A DNA stretch of 60,374 nucleotides from contig NZ_JAABQC010000003.1 of the NCBI RefSeq assembly GCF_011391645.1, positions 1-60,374 of the forward strand, read 5' to 3'. The DNA comes from Rhodoferax sp. Lineage in GTDB: Bacteria > Pseudomonadota > Gammaproteobacteria > Burkholderiales > Burkholderiaceae_C. The notes under the pieces were generated by a model. That model did no database searches. It saw only the letters and a program-made list of their open reading frames with translations, and was not told the DNA's origin. Shown in pieces: positions 10,439 to 21,246 of the stretch. The first letter of the stretch is position 1; each line of letters opens with the position of its first letter. The position numbers were made by a program, and so were the translations under genes.

Positions 10439-10507
10439 CGGGGTGTCCAGATTTGAATGGCTGATTTTTGGATAAAATTTTTAGACCTCATTCATCTGGA
10501 GAAACCA

Positions 10508-11956
10508 ATGCGTTATGTCAGCACCTTGGTACTGCCCGCCCTCTTCATTGCGACCGCACACGCGCAGACTCTGGAACCGATCGAAATGGTCCGGATCACT
10601 GACAATGACCTGAGCTGTCAGCAAATCTTCGATGAGCGGGGTGGCATGGACAAGGTGATTGCCGAAGCCAAACAGGCCCAATCCAGCAGTCAAACGACTG
10701 CCACAGCCGGGCAGGCTGCCGGTGTCGCCGCCGAAGTCGCCAGCCGGACCGGCATCTTCGGCGCCCTCGGCGGGCTCGGTGGTCACCTGTTTGGCACCGT
10801 CGCCAGCAAGACTGCAGCCGGTGTCGCCGAACAGCAGGGCCAACAGGGCGCGGCTCAGGCTGCTGAGCGCGAGAAGCAAGCCATGGGCCGCAAGGAGCAC
10901 CTCACCTCGGTATTTCTTGCCAAGGGCTGCTCCGCTAGCGACCCCTCCGCAGCACCGAAGACACCCAATGCGTCCATTGGCACAACGACGCCGCTGACAG
11001 CTGCGCCTGCCCCTGCGCCGGTGACTCAGGCCAGCCCGGAAACGCTGGCTGGCAAGCGGGCCGTACCCATGCCGGTAGCTGTAGAAGCCATTAATCCCGA
11101 GGACTTGCTCAGCTCGAACAAAACCTTAATTGTTCCCACCACTTACGTCACGCTGGTCACTGACGGACGCGTTTCCGCCGCTAAACAATCGGGGTTGCTG
11201 CAGCGAGGCAATGCGAGCGCACAGGCTGCCGCCAACTTCAAGGTGAAGGGCCTCGACAAGGCCTATGCCCAGCTTTTGGCGAAGGCAGCTCAGGACAACC
11301 TGGTCGCGCAATTGCGTGCGGCGGGTTATACCGTGTTGACTTATGCCGACGTCATGGATCGCGATCTCTTCCGCAATGCGGCTCGCGAAAGTGGGCCGAT
11401 AAGCGCCTCGGAAGGTGGATTGAATACCCTCATGGTCGCCCCGACCGACGCGCAGATGTTCAAGAGCTCGCTGGTTGGTGGTCAGTTCAGTGAATTTATC
11501 TCTGGCGGCAAGAACCGTATCCCCGATGCCACGCTGTTGATTCCGCAGTATGTGTTTCACGCACCACAATCCTGGGCCGAGGGCAGTCGCGGGTACAGCT
11601 CCGTTTCGGCGACGACCCACGTGGTGCATGGCATGAACATGGCTCAGGCACGGGTGACTTGGTTAGGACAGCCGGTCTCTCGCATGATGCGCGGCATTCC
11701 CGGTGTTGCTACCACTAAAGCCGTCATCAATGTCGGTGAAAAAGTCGGTGAACTGTCCGCAGGTGCCGACGCCTCGCCAACTACCGCAAACGCGCTGAGC
11801 AGCGCACTCAGCGTATTCGGCGGTGGCAACATACAGCGCAGCGTTACAAATTACGAACTGACCATCAACCGTGAGGAGTTTGCCGCCGCTGTAATGAACG
11901 GCGTGCACAACTTCAATTCCGAGGTCGCCAAAGTCGCGGCCGCGGCCAAGCCCTGA
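10508..11956 (+). CDS. Secreted protein of unknown function with glycine-zipper-like segment
   Basis: N-terminal signal peptide MRYVSTLVLPALFIATAHAQ; GIFGALGGLGGHLFGTVASKTAAGVAEQQGQQGAAQAA. Confidence 0.7.
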   Translation: MRYVSTLVLPALFIATAHAQTLEPIEMVRITDNDLSCQQIFDERGGMDKVIAEAKQAQSSSQTTATAGQAAGVAAEVASRTGIFGALGGLGGHLFGTVASKTAAGVAEQQGQQGAAQAAEREKQAMGRKEHLTSVFLAKGCSASDPSAAPKTPNASIGTTTPLTAAPAPAPVTQASPETLAGKRAVPMPVAVEAINPEDLLSSNKTLIVPTTYVTLVTDGRVSAAKQSGLLQRGNASAQAAANFKVKGLDKAYAQLLAKAAQDNLVAQLRAAGYTVLTYADVMDRDLFRNAARESGPISASEGGLNTLMVAPTDAQMFKSSLVGGQFSEFISGGKNRIPDATLLIPQYVFHAPQSWAEGSRGYSSVSATTHVVHGMNMAQARVTWLGQPVSRMMRGIPGVATTKAVINVGEKVGELSAGADASPTTANALSSALSVFGGGNIQRSVTNYELTINREEFAAAVMNGVHNFNSEVAKVAAAAKP

Positions 11957-11967
11957 GCGCCTGCCAC

Positions 11968-12021
11968 GAATTGGCCAGCCCGAGCTGGCCGCAGCCTAAG
12001 GTGCTGTCCGCTGAAGTCAGG
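11968..12021 (+). repeat. Degenerate copy of a dusC 3' segment (compare 10220..10273)
   Basis: gaattggccagcccgagctggccgcagcctaaggtgctgtccgctgaagtcagg matches about 43 of 54 positions of the dusC segment; encodes ELASPSWPQPKVLSAEVR versus dusC ESASLSWPQLMVLIAEFW. Confidence 0.75.
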
Positions 12022-12100
12022 GTTTGAATTCGGCTTTGAGCTGGCTTAAGAGTGCATTGGATAACATGCACTCTGATTTGAATTTTTGAGCTTGTCCTGA

Positions 12101-14221
12101 ATGTCTGAACCCTTGTCCCTGGCCGTGAGCGACGCTTCCGAGCGTCTGCGCCCCGGCACGTTTGTGCGTTATCCCGACTCGTCCTTTGAGCTGTACCAGC
12201 CCTATCCGCCCGCCGGCGACCAGCCCGAGGCCATCAATCAGCTTGTGGAAGGTGTCAACGACGGCGAGGTGTTCCAGACCCTGCTGGGTGTGACGGGCTC
12301 GGGCAAGACCTTCACCATGGCCAATGTGATTGCGCGCCTGGGGCGGCCAGCCATCGTGTTTGCGCCCAACAAGACGCTGGCGGCGCAGCTCTACAGCGAG
12401 TTCCGCGAATTCTTTCCGAAAAACGCCGTTGAGTACTTTGTCAGCTATTACGACTATTACCAGCCAGAGGCCTATGTGCCACAGCGCGACCTGTTCATCG
12501 AGAAGGACTCTGCGATCAACGAGCACATCGAGCAGATGCGCCTGTCTTGTACCAAGAGCGTGCTGGAGCGCCGCGACGTGGTGATTGTGGCCACCGTGTC
12601 GGCCATCTACGGCATTGGCCAGCCCGAGGCCTATCACAAGATGGTGATGACGCTGCGCGCGGGCGACAAAATGGGCCAGCGCGACATGATTGCGCAGCTG
12701 GTGCGGATGCAGTACCAGCGCAACGACGTCGATTTTTCGCGCGGGGCCTTTCGGGTGCGCGGCGACACCATCGATATCTTTCCGGCCGAACACAGTGAGA
12801 TGGCCATCCGCGTTGAGTTGTTTGACGACGAAATTGAAAGCTTGCAGCTGTTTGACCCGCTGACCGGGCGCATCCGCCAGAAGATTCCGCGTTTTACCGT
12901 TTACCCCAGCAGCCATTACGTCACGCCGCGTGAGCAGGTGTTGAGTGCGGTGGAAGCGATCAAACTTGAGCTGGCTGATCGCATCAAGGAATTTGTGTCA
13001 CAAGGCAAGCTGGTGGAAGCCCAGCGCATTGAGCAGCGCACCCGGTTTGACCTGGAAATGCTCAGCGAGGTCGGGCACTGCAAGGGCATCGAAAACTATT
13101 CACGCCACCTGAGCGGATCGCCACCCGGCGCGCCGCCCGCCACGCTGACCGACTACCTGCCCAAGGACGCGGTCATGTTTCTGGACGAGTCGCACGTGCT
13201 GATCGGCCAGTTTGGCGGCATGTACAACGGCGACCGTTCGCGCAAGACCACGCTGGTCGAATACGGTTTTCGGCTGCCCAGCGCGCTGGACAACCGGCCG
13301 CTCAAGTTCGAGGAGTTCGAGACCAAGATGCGCCAGGCCATTTTTGTTTCGGCCACGCCGGCCCAGTGGGAAAAAGACCATACCGGCCAGGTGGTGGAGC
13401 AACTGGTGCGCCCCACCGGGCTGGTGGATCCCGAGGTGGAGGTGCGCCCGGCCACCAGCCAGGTGGACGACGTGCTGCAGGAGATCCGCATCCGCGTCGA
13501 CAAACACGAGCGGGTGCTGATCACCACGCTGACCAAGCGCATGGCCGAGCAGCTGACCGATTATTTGAGCGACAACGGCGTCAAGGTGCGCTACCTGCAC
13601 AGCGACATCGACACTGTGGAGCGGGTCGAGATTTTGCGCGACCTGCGCCTGGGCGCCTTTGACGTGTTGGTGGGCATCAACCTGCTGCGCGAAGGCCTTG
13701 ATATTCCCGAGGTGTCACTGGTGGCGATTTTGGACGCCGACAAGGAAGGTTTTTTGCGCTCCGAGCGCTCCCTGATCCAGACCATTGGTCGCGCCGCCCG
13801 CAACCTGGAAGGGCGGGCCATCTTGTACGCTGACAAGGTCACCGAATCCATGCGCAAAGCCATTGACGAAACCCAGCGCCGGCGTGTCAAGCAGGTGGCG
13901 CACAACCTGGCGCATGGCATCACGCCGCGCAGCATTGTCAAGGAGGTGCGCGACCTGATCGACGGGGTCTACAGCGAAAAGGCCGGCAAGGAAGCCGAGA
14001 AGCTGGAGCGCGATGCCATGCAGCGCGCCCAGGTGGAAGACATGAGCGAGAAAGACATCTCGCGCGAGATCAAGCGCCTGGAAAAACTCATGATGGAACA
14101 TGCCCGCAACCTGGAGTTTGAAAAAGCCGCGCGGGTGCGGGATCAATTGGCCATTTTGAAGGAGCAGGCCTTTGGCGCCGGAGGCCACGACAACGTGTTG
14201 GCATTGGTGGCGGGAAAATAA
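12101..14221 (+). CDS. uvrB: Excinuclease ABC subunit B
   Basis: [71 protein letters not shown]. Confidence 0.97.
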   Translation: MSEPLSLAVSDASERLRPGTFVRYPDSSFELYQPYPPAGDQPEAINQLVEGVNDGEVFQTLLGVTGSGKTFTMANVIARLGRPAIVFAPNKTLAAQLYSEFREFFPKNAVEYFVSYYDYYQPEAYVPQRDLFIEKDSAINEHIEQMRLSCTKSVLERRDVVIVATVSAIYGIGQPEAYHKMVMTLRAGDKMGQRDMIAQLVRMQYQRNDVDFSRGAFRVRGDTIDIFPAEHSEMAIRVELFDDEIESLQLFDPLTGRIRQKIPRFTVYPSSHYVTPREQVLSAVEAIKLELADRIKEFVSQGKLVEAQRIEQRTRFDLEMLSEVGHCKGIENYSRHLSGSPPGAPPATLTDYLPKDAVMFLDESHVLIGQFGGMYNGDRSRKTTLVEYGFRLPSALDNRPLKFEEFETKMRQAIFVSATPAQWEKDHTGQVVEQLVRPTGLVDPEVEVRPATSQVDDVLQEIRIRVDKHERVLITTLTKRMAEQLTDYLSDNGVKVRYLHSDIDTVERVEILRDLRLGAFDVLVGINLLREGLDIPEVSLVAILDADKEGFLRSERSLIQTIGRAARNLEGRAILYADKVTESMRKAIDETQRRRVKQVAHNLAHGITPRSIVKEVRDLIDGVYSEKAGKEAEKLERDAMQRAQVEDMSEKDISREIKRLEKLMMEHARNLEFEKAARVRDQLAILKEQAFGAGGHDNVLALVAGK

Positions 14222-14246
14222 CCTTATTAAATTACTGATCAGTCTA

Positions 14247-14271
14247 GTTACCCGAGTAAAACGCTAGGTTT
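14247..14271 (-). promoter_or_regulatory. Putative type 1 IscR-binding site in the iscR promoter
   Basis: Minus strand ACCTAGCGTTTTACTCGGGTAACTA contains a good TTTACTCGGGTA half-site; TATACT -10-like hexamer at 14277. Confidence 0.5.
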
Positions 14272-14343
14272 TTGGTTATACTTTGTTCCGTTATCACAGT
14301 TAAACATCAATTTAATCGATAACGAAACAACAGGAGAGTTGCC

Positions 14344-14880
14344 ATGCGTTTGACTACCAAAGGCCGTTTTGCGGTCACTGCAATGATTGATCTGGGCCTG
14401 CGCCAATCGGCTGGCCCAGTCACACTGGCTGCCATCAGCCAGCGTCAACAAATTTCCCTTTCTTACCTGGAGCAACTGTTCGGCAAGTTGCGTCGCAATG
14501 CGCTGGTGGAATCCACCCGCGGCCCCGGCGGCGGCTACACACTGGCGCGCTCACCAGCCGACATCACCGTTGCCGAGATCATCACGTCGGTGGACGAGCC
14601 CCTTGACGCCACCCAGTGCGGCGGCAAGGAAAACTGCCTGGGCGAGGGCGCGCGCTGCATGACGCACGAGCTGTGGGCCTCGTTGAACGTCAAAATGGTC
14701 GAGTTTCTGGACTCGGTCAGCCTGCAAAAGCTGGTTGACGAACAATTGGCCAAGGGCTTTCAGATGGAAGAAAAGCCCACGCTCAAGCGCGCCATTTCCA
14801 GCATGCCGGTGATGCAGCCGATTCGCGTCAACGCGCCCAATTCGGTGTTTGCGCTGGGCAACAGCTACGCCAAGATGTAA
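14344..14880 (+). CDS. iscR: Fe-S cluster assembly transcriptional regulator IscR (Rrf2 family)
   Basis: MRLTTKGRFAVTAMIDL, three-Cys region CGGKENCLGEGARCMTH. Confidence 0.95.
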   Translation: MRLTTKGRFAVTAMIDLGLRQSAGPVTLAAISQRQQISLSYLEQLFGKLRRNALVESTRGPGGGYTLARSPADITVAEIITSVDEPLDATQCGGKENCLGEGARCMTHELWASLNVKMVEFLDSVSLQKLVDEQLAKGFQMEEKPTLKRAISSMPVMQPIRVNAPNSVFALGNSYAKM

Positions 14881-14908
14881 TCCACAAACCTGACAAGAAA
14901 TCCCAAAC

Positions 14909-16129
14909 ATGGACAGCACCCCGCACTTTCCCATTTACATGGACTACAGCGCCACCAACCCCTGTGACCAGCGGGTGGTGGATGCCATGATTCCCTGGCT
15001 CAGAAGCCACTTTGGCAACCCGGCGTCACGCAGTCACGCCTGGGGCTGGGAGGCCGAGGCCGCCGTTGAAAACGCCCGTGAACAGGTGGCCGCCCTGATT
15101 GGCGCCGACCCGCGCGAGATCGTCTGGACCTCCGGCGCCACCGAGTCCAACAACCTTGGCATCAAGGGCGCAGCGCACTTTTACCAGTCCAAGGGCAAGC
15201 ACATCATCACGGTCAAGACAGAGCACAAGGCGGTGCTCGACACCTGCCGCGAACTGGAGCGCCAGGGCTTTGAGGTAACTTACCTTGAGGTGCAACCCGA
15301 CGGCCTGGTCAATCTGGACGCCTTCAAGGCTGCCATCCGCCCCGACACCATTCTGGCCAGCGTGATGTACGTCAACAACGAAATCGGCGTCATCCAGGAT
15401 GTGGCCGCCATTGGCGCCATTTGCCGCGAAAAGGGTGTGGTGTTCCATGTGGATGCCGCCCAGGCCACTGGCCGCGTGGCTTTTGACATCAGCAAAATGC
15501 CCATCGACCTGATGAGCCTCACCTCGCACAAAACCTACGGCCCCAAGGGCATTGGTGCGCTGTTTGTGCGGCGCAAGCCCCGCATCCGCCTGGAAGCCCA
15601 GATGCACGGCGGTGGCCATGAGCGCGGTATGCGCTCCGGCACACTGCCCACGCACCAGATCGTCGGCATGGGCGAGGCCTACCGCATTGCCAAAGAAGAA
15701 ATGGCTGCGGAACTGGTCAAGGTGCAGGCGCTGCACGACCGCATGATTGCCGGCCTTGAAGGCATTGAGCAGGTGTTCATCAACGGCCATCTGACGCAGC
15801 GTGTGCCGCACAACCTGAACATGAGCTTCAACTACGTCGAAGGCGAATCGCTGATCATGGGGATCAAGGGCCTGGCGGTGTCAAGCGGCTCGGCCTGCAC
15901 CTCGGCCAGTCTGGAGCCCAGCTATGTGCTGCGCGCCCTGGGCCGCAGCGACGAGTTGGCGCACAGCAGCCTGCGCATGACCATTGGGCGCTGGACCACC
16001 GAAGAAGAGATTGACTATGCCATAGCCACCATCAAGGAAAACGTGGCGCGCCTGCGCGAACTTAGCCCGCTGTGGGACATGTACAAAGACGGTATTGATA
16101 TTTCCACGATTCAGTGGGCTGCCCACTGA
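14909..16129 (+). CDS. iscS: Cysteine desulfurase
   Basis: [34 protein letters not shown] (PLP Lys), [17 protein letters not shown] (active Cys). Confidence 0.97.
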   Translation: MDSTPHFPIYMDYSATNPCDQRVVDAMIPWLRSHFGNPASRSHAWGWEAEAAVENAREQVAALIGADPREIVWTSGATESNNLGIKGAAHFYQSKGKHIITVKTEHKAVLDTCRELERQGFEVTYLEVQPDGLVNLDAFKAAIRPDTILASVMYVNNEIGVIQDVAAIGAICREKGVVFHVDAAQATGRVAFDISKMPIDLMSLTSHKTYGPKGIGALFVRRKPRIRLEAQMHGGGHERGMRSGTLPTHQIVGMGEAYRIAKEEMAAELVKVQALHDRMIAGLEGIEQVFINGHLTQRVPHNLNMSFNYVEGESLIMGIKGLAVSSGSACTSASLEPSYVLRALGRSDELAHSSLRMTIGRWTTEEEIDYAIATIKENVARLRELSPLWDMYKDGIDISTIQWAAH

Positions 16130-16154
16130 ACCTTAGCAATCAAGGAGAAACAAA

Positions 16155-16553
16155 ATGGCATATTCAGAAAAAGTTGTAGATCACTACGAAAACCCCCGCA
16201 ACGTGGGCTCCTTTGACAAGGGTGACGACTCTGTGGGCACCGGCATGGTCGGCGCGCCGGCGTGCGGCGACGTGATGAAATTGCAGATCAAAGTCAACCC
16301 CGAAACCGGCGTGATCGAAGACGCGCGCTTCAAAACCTATGGTTGCGGCTCGGCCATTGCCTCGTCGTCGCTGGTAACCGAATGGGTCAAGGGCAAGACG
16401 CTGGATCAGGCGGCTGCGCTAAAAAACAGCGAAATCGCTGAAGAATTGGCCCTTCCACCTGTCAAAATCCACTGTTCTATCCTGGCTGAAGATGCCATCA
16501 AGGCGGCCGTCAACGACTACCGCCAAAAGCACGCCGAAGCGCAATCCACATAA
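16155..16553 (+). CDS. iscU: Fe-S cluster assembly scaffold IscU
   Basis: MAYSEKVVDHYENPRNVGS, GAPACGDVMKLQIKV, LPPVKIHCSILAEDAIKAAV. Confidence 0.97.
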   Translation: MAYSEKVVDHYENPRNVGSFDKGDDSVGTGMVGAPACGDVMKLQIKVNPETGVIEDARFKTYGCGSAIASSSLVTEWVKGKTLDQAAALKNSEIAEELALPPVKIHCSILAEDAIKAAVNDYRQKHAEAQST

Positions 16554-16573
16554 ACAAAACCTATTAGTTCATC

Positions 16574-16897
16574 ATGGCTGTGACGCTGACCGATGCCGCT
16601 GCCCGGCACATCACCCGCTACCTGACCAAACGCGGCCAGGGTGTGGGCGTGCGACTGGGTGTCAAAACAACCGGGTGCTCCGGCATGGCCTACAAGCTGG
16701 AATATGTCGACGACATCGGCCAGGAAGACATGGTGTTTGAAGGCTTTGGTGTCAAGGTGCTGGTTGACCCAAAAAGTTTTGCCTATCTGGACGGCACCGA
16801 GCTTGATTTTGTGCGCGAAGGGCTCAACGAAGGTTTCAAGTTCAACAACCCAAAAGAGCGTGACCGCTGCGGTTGTGGTGAATCGTTTCGCGTGTGA
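16574..16897 (+). CDS. iscA: Fe-S cluster assembly protein IscA
   Basis: [22 protein letters not shown] and terminal CGCGESF. Confidence 0.96.
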   Translation: MAVTLTDAAARHITRYLTKRGQGVGVRLGVKTTGCSGMAYKLEYVDDIGQEDMVFEGFGVKVLVDPKSFAYLDGTELDFVREGLNEGFKFNNPKERDRCGCGESFRV

Positions 16898-17412
16898 ACC
16901 TCCAGTCTGACGATTTCGAGCTGTTCGGGCTTGAGCGGCGCTTTGCCCAGGACCGCGCGGTGCTCGATGCACTCTGGAAAGACCTGCAGCGTCAGGCCCA
17001 CCCCGACAAGTTCAGTGCCCAGGGCGCTGCGGCCCAGCGCATCGCCATGCAGTGGTCGGTGCGCATCAATGAGGCTTACCAGCGCCTGAAAAACCCTCTC
17101 AAACGAGCCGCCTACCTGTGCGAACTGCACGGCGCGCCAGTCAATGCTGAAAACAACACCGCCATGCCCGCTTCGTTCCTGATGCAGCAAATGCAGTGGC
17201 GCGAAGAGCTTGACGAGGCGCAGGGTGCACCGGACCTTGAGCAGATCGGCCAGCAGTGCCGCCAGGCCGAGCGCGACGTGCTTCATAAAATAGAACAGCT
17301 GCTGGACCAGTCGCACGACTATGCAGCCGCCGTGGCGCAGGTCAGGGCGCTGATGTTCATCGAGCGCTTTGCCGCAGATGTCAATGACCGGCTGGACCAG
17401 ATCGAATCTTGA
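16894..17412 (+). CDS. hscB: Fe-S assembly co-chaperone HscB
   Basis: [24 protein letters not shown] (HPD); GTG start overlaps iscA stop. Confidence 0.93.
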   Translation: MNLQSDDFELFGLERRFAQDRAVLDALWKDLQRQAHPDKFSAQGAAAQRIAMQWSVRINEAYQRLKNPLKRAAYLCELHGAPVNAENNTAMPASFLMQQMQWREELDEAQGAPDLEQIGQQCRQAERDVLHKIEQLLDQSHDYAAAVAQVRALMFIERFAADVNDRLDQIES

Positions 17413-17449
17413 GAACAGCGAAAATTGCGTCAATACCGAAGCCGCGAGC

Positions 17450-17478
17450 TGTCATTGCGGACCTGATCCGCAATCCAT
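17450..17478. repeat. REP-like palindrome (ATTGCGGA-CCTGA-TCCGCAAT) between hscB and hscA
   Basis: tgtcattgcggacctgatccgcaatccat; perfect 8-bp arms, 5-nt loop; related copy at 27521..27549. Confidence 0.75.
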
Positions 17479-17494
17479 ATTTACCCAATTGATC

Positions 17495-19351
<1,857 letters not shown>

Positions 19352-19361
19352 TCAATTCATC

Positions 19362-19700
19362 ATGCCCATCATCAAAATTTTGCCCCACGCCGAATATTGC
19401 CCTCAGGGTGCGGAAGTGTCTGCACCCGCAGGCACCTCCATTTGCGAAGCCTTGCTGGACAACCACATCAACATCGAGCACGCCTGCGAAATGAGCCGCG
19501 CCTGCACCACCTGCCACGTCATCGTGCGCGAAGGCTTTGAGTCATTGGCCCCGTCGGAAGAAGACGAAGACGATCTGCTGGACCAGGCCTGGGGCCTGCA
19601 ACCCAACTCGCGCCTGAGCTGTCAGGCCATCCTGACGCAGAAAAACCTGGTGATCGAGATCCCCAAGTACTCCATCAACCATGCCAAGGAAGGTCACTGA
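19362..19700 (+). CDS. fdx: ISC system 2Fe-2S ferredoxin
   Basis: HACEMSRACTTCHVIVREGFESL, LGLQPNSRLSCQA-like motif; start at MPIIKILPHAEYCPQG. Confidence 0.95.
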   Translation: MPIIKILPHAEYCPQGAEVSAPAGTSICEALLDNHINIEHACEMSRACTTCHVIVREGFESLAPSEEDEDDLLDQAWGLQPNSRLSCQAILTQKNLVIEIPKYSINHAKEGH

Positions 19701-20428
19701 TGCGCCAGGTATTTCTGGACACCGAAACCACGGGGCTGTCGGCCGACAACGGCGACCGCATCATCGAGATCGGCTGCGTCGAAATGCTGCACCGCAAGCT
19801 CACCGGCAACAACCGCCACTTCTACGTCAACCCGGGGCGGGACAGCCACGAAGAAGCGCTCAAGGTGCACGGCATCACCAGTGACTTCCTCAAGGACAAA
19901 CCCAAGTTCGCAGAAGTCGCCCAAGACCTGCTGGACTACCTGAAAGACGCGCATGTGGTTATCCACAACGCGCCGTTTGACCTGGGTTTTTTGAACATGG
20001 AACTGGCGCTCCTTAAGCAGCCGCCAGTCAAAAGCGTGGTGGCCAGTATCACCGACACGCTGGTCATGGCCAAGGAGATGTTTCCGGGCAAACGCAACTC
20101 GCTCGATGCGCTGTGTGACCGCCTGGAGGTAGACAACTCGGGCCGCACCCTGCACGGCGCGCTGCTCGACGCCGAACTGCTTGCCGACATGTACATCAAC
20201 CTCACCCGTGGGCAAAATGCGCTGCTCATGGACGAGGCGCCCACCACCGATGCCAACGGTGCGCGAATCATCGCGCTCGATTTAAGCCAGTTTGTGCTGC
20301 CGGTGATTTGCGCCAACGAGCAGGAAATCGCCGCGCACGAAGAAGTGCTGATGCAAATCGACAAGTCAAGCAATGCCAAGACAATCTGGCGTTCTGTAGA
20401 GCAGAAAACACCGGAAAATGTGACATAA
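19700..20428 (+). CDS. dnaQ: DNA polymerase III epsilon subunit
   Basis: MRQVFLDTETTGLSADNGDRIIEIGCVEM, HNAPFDLGFLNMEL, HGALLDAELLADMYI. Confidence 0.96.
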   Translation: MRQVFLDTETTGLSADNGDRIIEIGCVEMLHRKLTGNNRHFYVNPGRDSHEEALKVHGITSDFLKDKPKFAEVAQDLLDYLKDAHVVIHNAPFDLGFLNMELALLKQPPVKSVVASITDTLVMAKEMFPGKRNSLDALCDRLEVDNSGRTLHGALLDAELLADMYINLTRGQNALLMDEAPTTDANGARIIALDLSQFVLPVICANEQEIAAHEEVLMQIDKSSNAKTIWRSVEQKTPENVT

Positions 20429-20453
20429 TCTGCCTCTTTCCTGAACAGGGAAA

Positions 20454-20528
20454 GGGCGGTTAGCTCAGGGGTAGAGCACTGCATTCACACTGCAGGGGTC
20501 ACAAGTTCGAAACTTGTACTGCCCACCA
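20454..20528 (+). tRNA. tRNA-Val (anticodon CAC)
   Basis: Acceptor GGGCGGT/ACTGCCC-A-CCA, D-arm GCTC..GAGC, anticodon stem CTGCA-TTCACAC-TGCAG, T-arm ACAAG-TTCGAAA-CTTGT. Confidence 0.96.
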
Positions 20529-20545
20529 AAAATACCAATTGAATC

Positions 20546-20577
20546 AAGCACTTATCGGAAACGCTAAGTGCTTTTTT
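20546..20577 (+). terminator. Rho-independent terminator after tRNA-Val(CAC)
   Basis: AAGCACTTA-tcggaaacgc-TAAGTGCTT followed by a T-run. Confidence 0.88.
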
Positions 20578-20731
20578 CTTGGCGATGTCTTAAAAGTGTC
20601 CTGAACCGCTCATTTTTGGCGGCTTGCATTTCTACTGGGGTTCTGCGTCCCAACGATGGGATTGTTTTCGTAACTTCGTGGCGATCTCCCCGCAAACAGG
20701 CCCTGCCAACCGCCGCGCAACGTCGCTTTGG

Positions 20732-21181
20732 TCAGCGCCCCACTTCGTCCACCAGCGTCCTGAAGTCGTCAATGTCTTCAAAGCTGCGGTAAACGCTGGC
20801 AAAGCGCACATAGGCGACTTTGTCGAGTTTTTTGAGCTCGTACATCACCAGTTCACCGATGCGGGTGGACAGCACTTCGCGCAGGCCCAGATTCAGCAGC
20901 TTTTCTTCGATACGCTCTACCGCGCCATCCACCTGCTCGGTGCTCACCGGGCGCTTGCGCAGCGCCAGGTTCATGGATGCCTGCAGTTTGGCGCGCTCAT
21001 ATTCAATGCGGCGACCGTCTTTTTTGACAATGGCCGGAAACGTGACTTCGGGGCGCTCGTAGGTGGTAAACCGCTTGTCGCACAAGGCACAGCGGCGTCG
21101 CCGCCGGATGAAGCCCCCGTCTTCAGAAACCCGGGTTTCAACCACCTGGGTTTCGGGATGACTGCAGAAGGGGCATTTCAT
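20732..21181 (-). CDS. nrdR: Transcriptional repressor NrdR
   Basis: [43 protein letters not shown]. Confidence 0.97.
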   Translation of the reverse strand: MKCPFCSHPETQVVETRVSEDGGFIRRRRRCALCDKRFTTYERPEVTFPAIVKKDGRRIEYERAKLQASMNLALRKRPVSTEQVDGAVERIEEKLLNLGLREVLSTRIGELVMYELKKLDKVAYVRFASVYRSFEDIDDFRTLVDEVGR

Positions 21182-21184
21182 GCT

Positions 21185-21246
21185 TGCTCAGTCAGTTGGG
21201 GACAGAACTGGTTTACTTCGTGTAACTGCGGTCTGTCCTGCGATCA
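21185..21246 (-). repeat. REP-like hairpin element filling the glyA-nrdR gap
   Basis: Minus strand TGATCGCAGGACAGACCGCAGTTACACGAAGTAAACCAGTTCTGTCCCCAACTGACTG: outer GGACAGA/TCTGTCC; the first TGA is the glyA stop. Confidence 0.75.

Noticed and set aside
12030-12100. LexA box upstream of uvrB
   Set aside because: No CTG-N10-CAG match seen; only the unrelated 9-bp palindrome is present.
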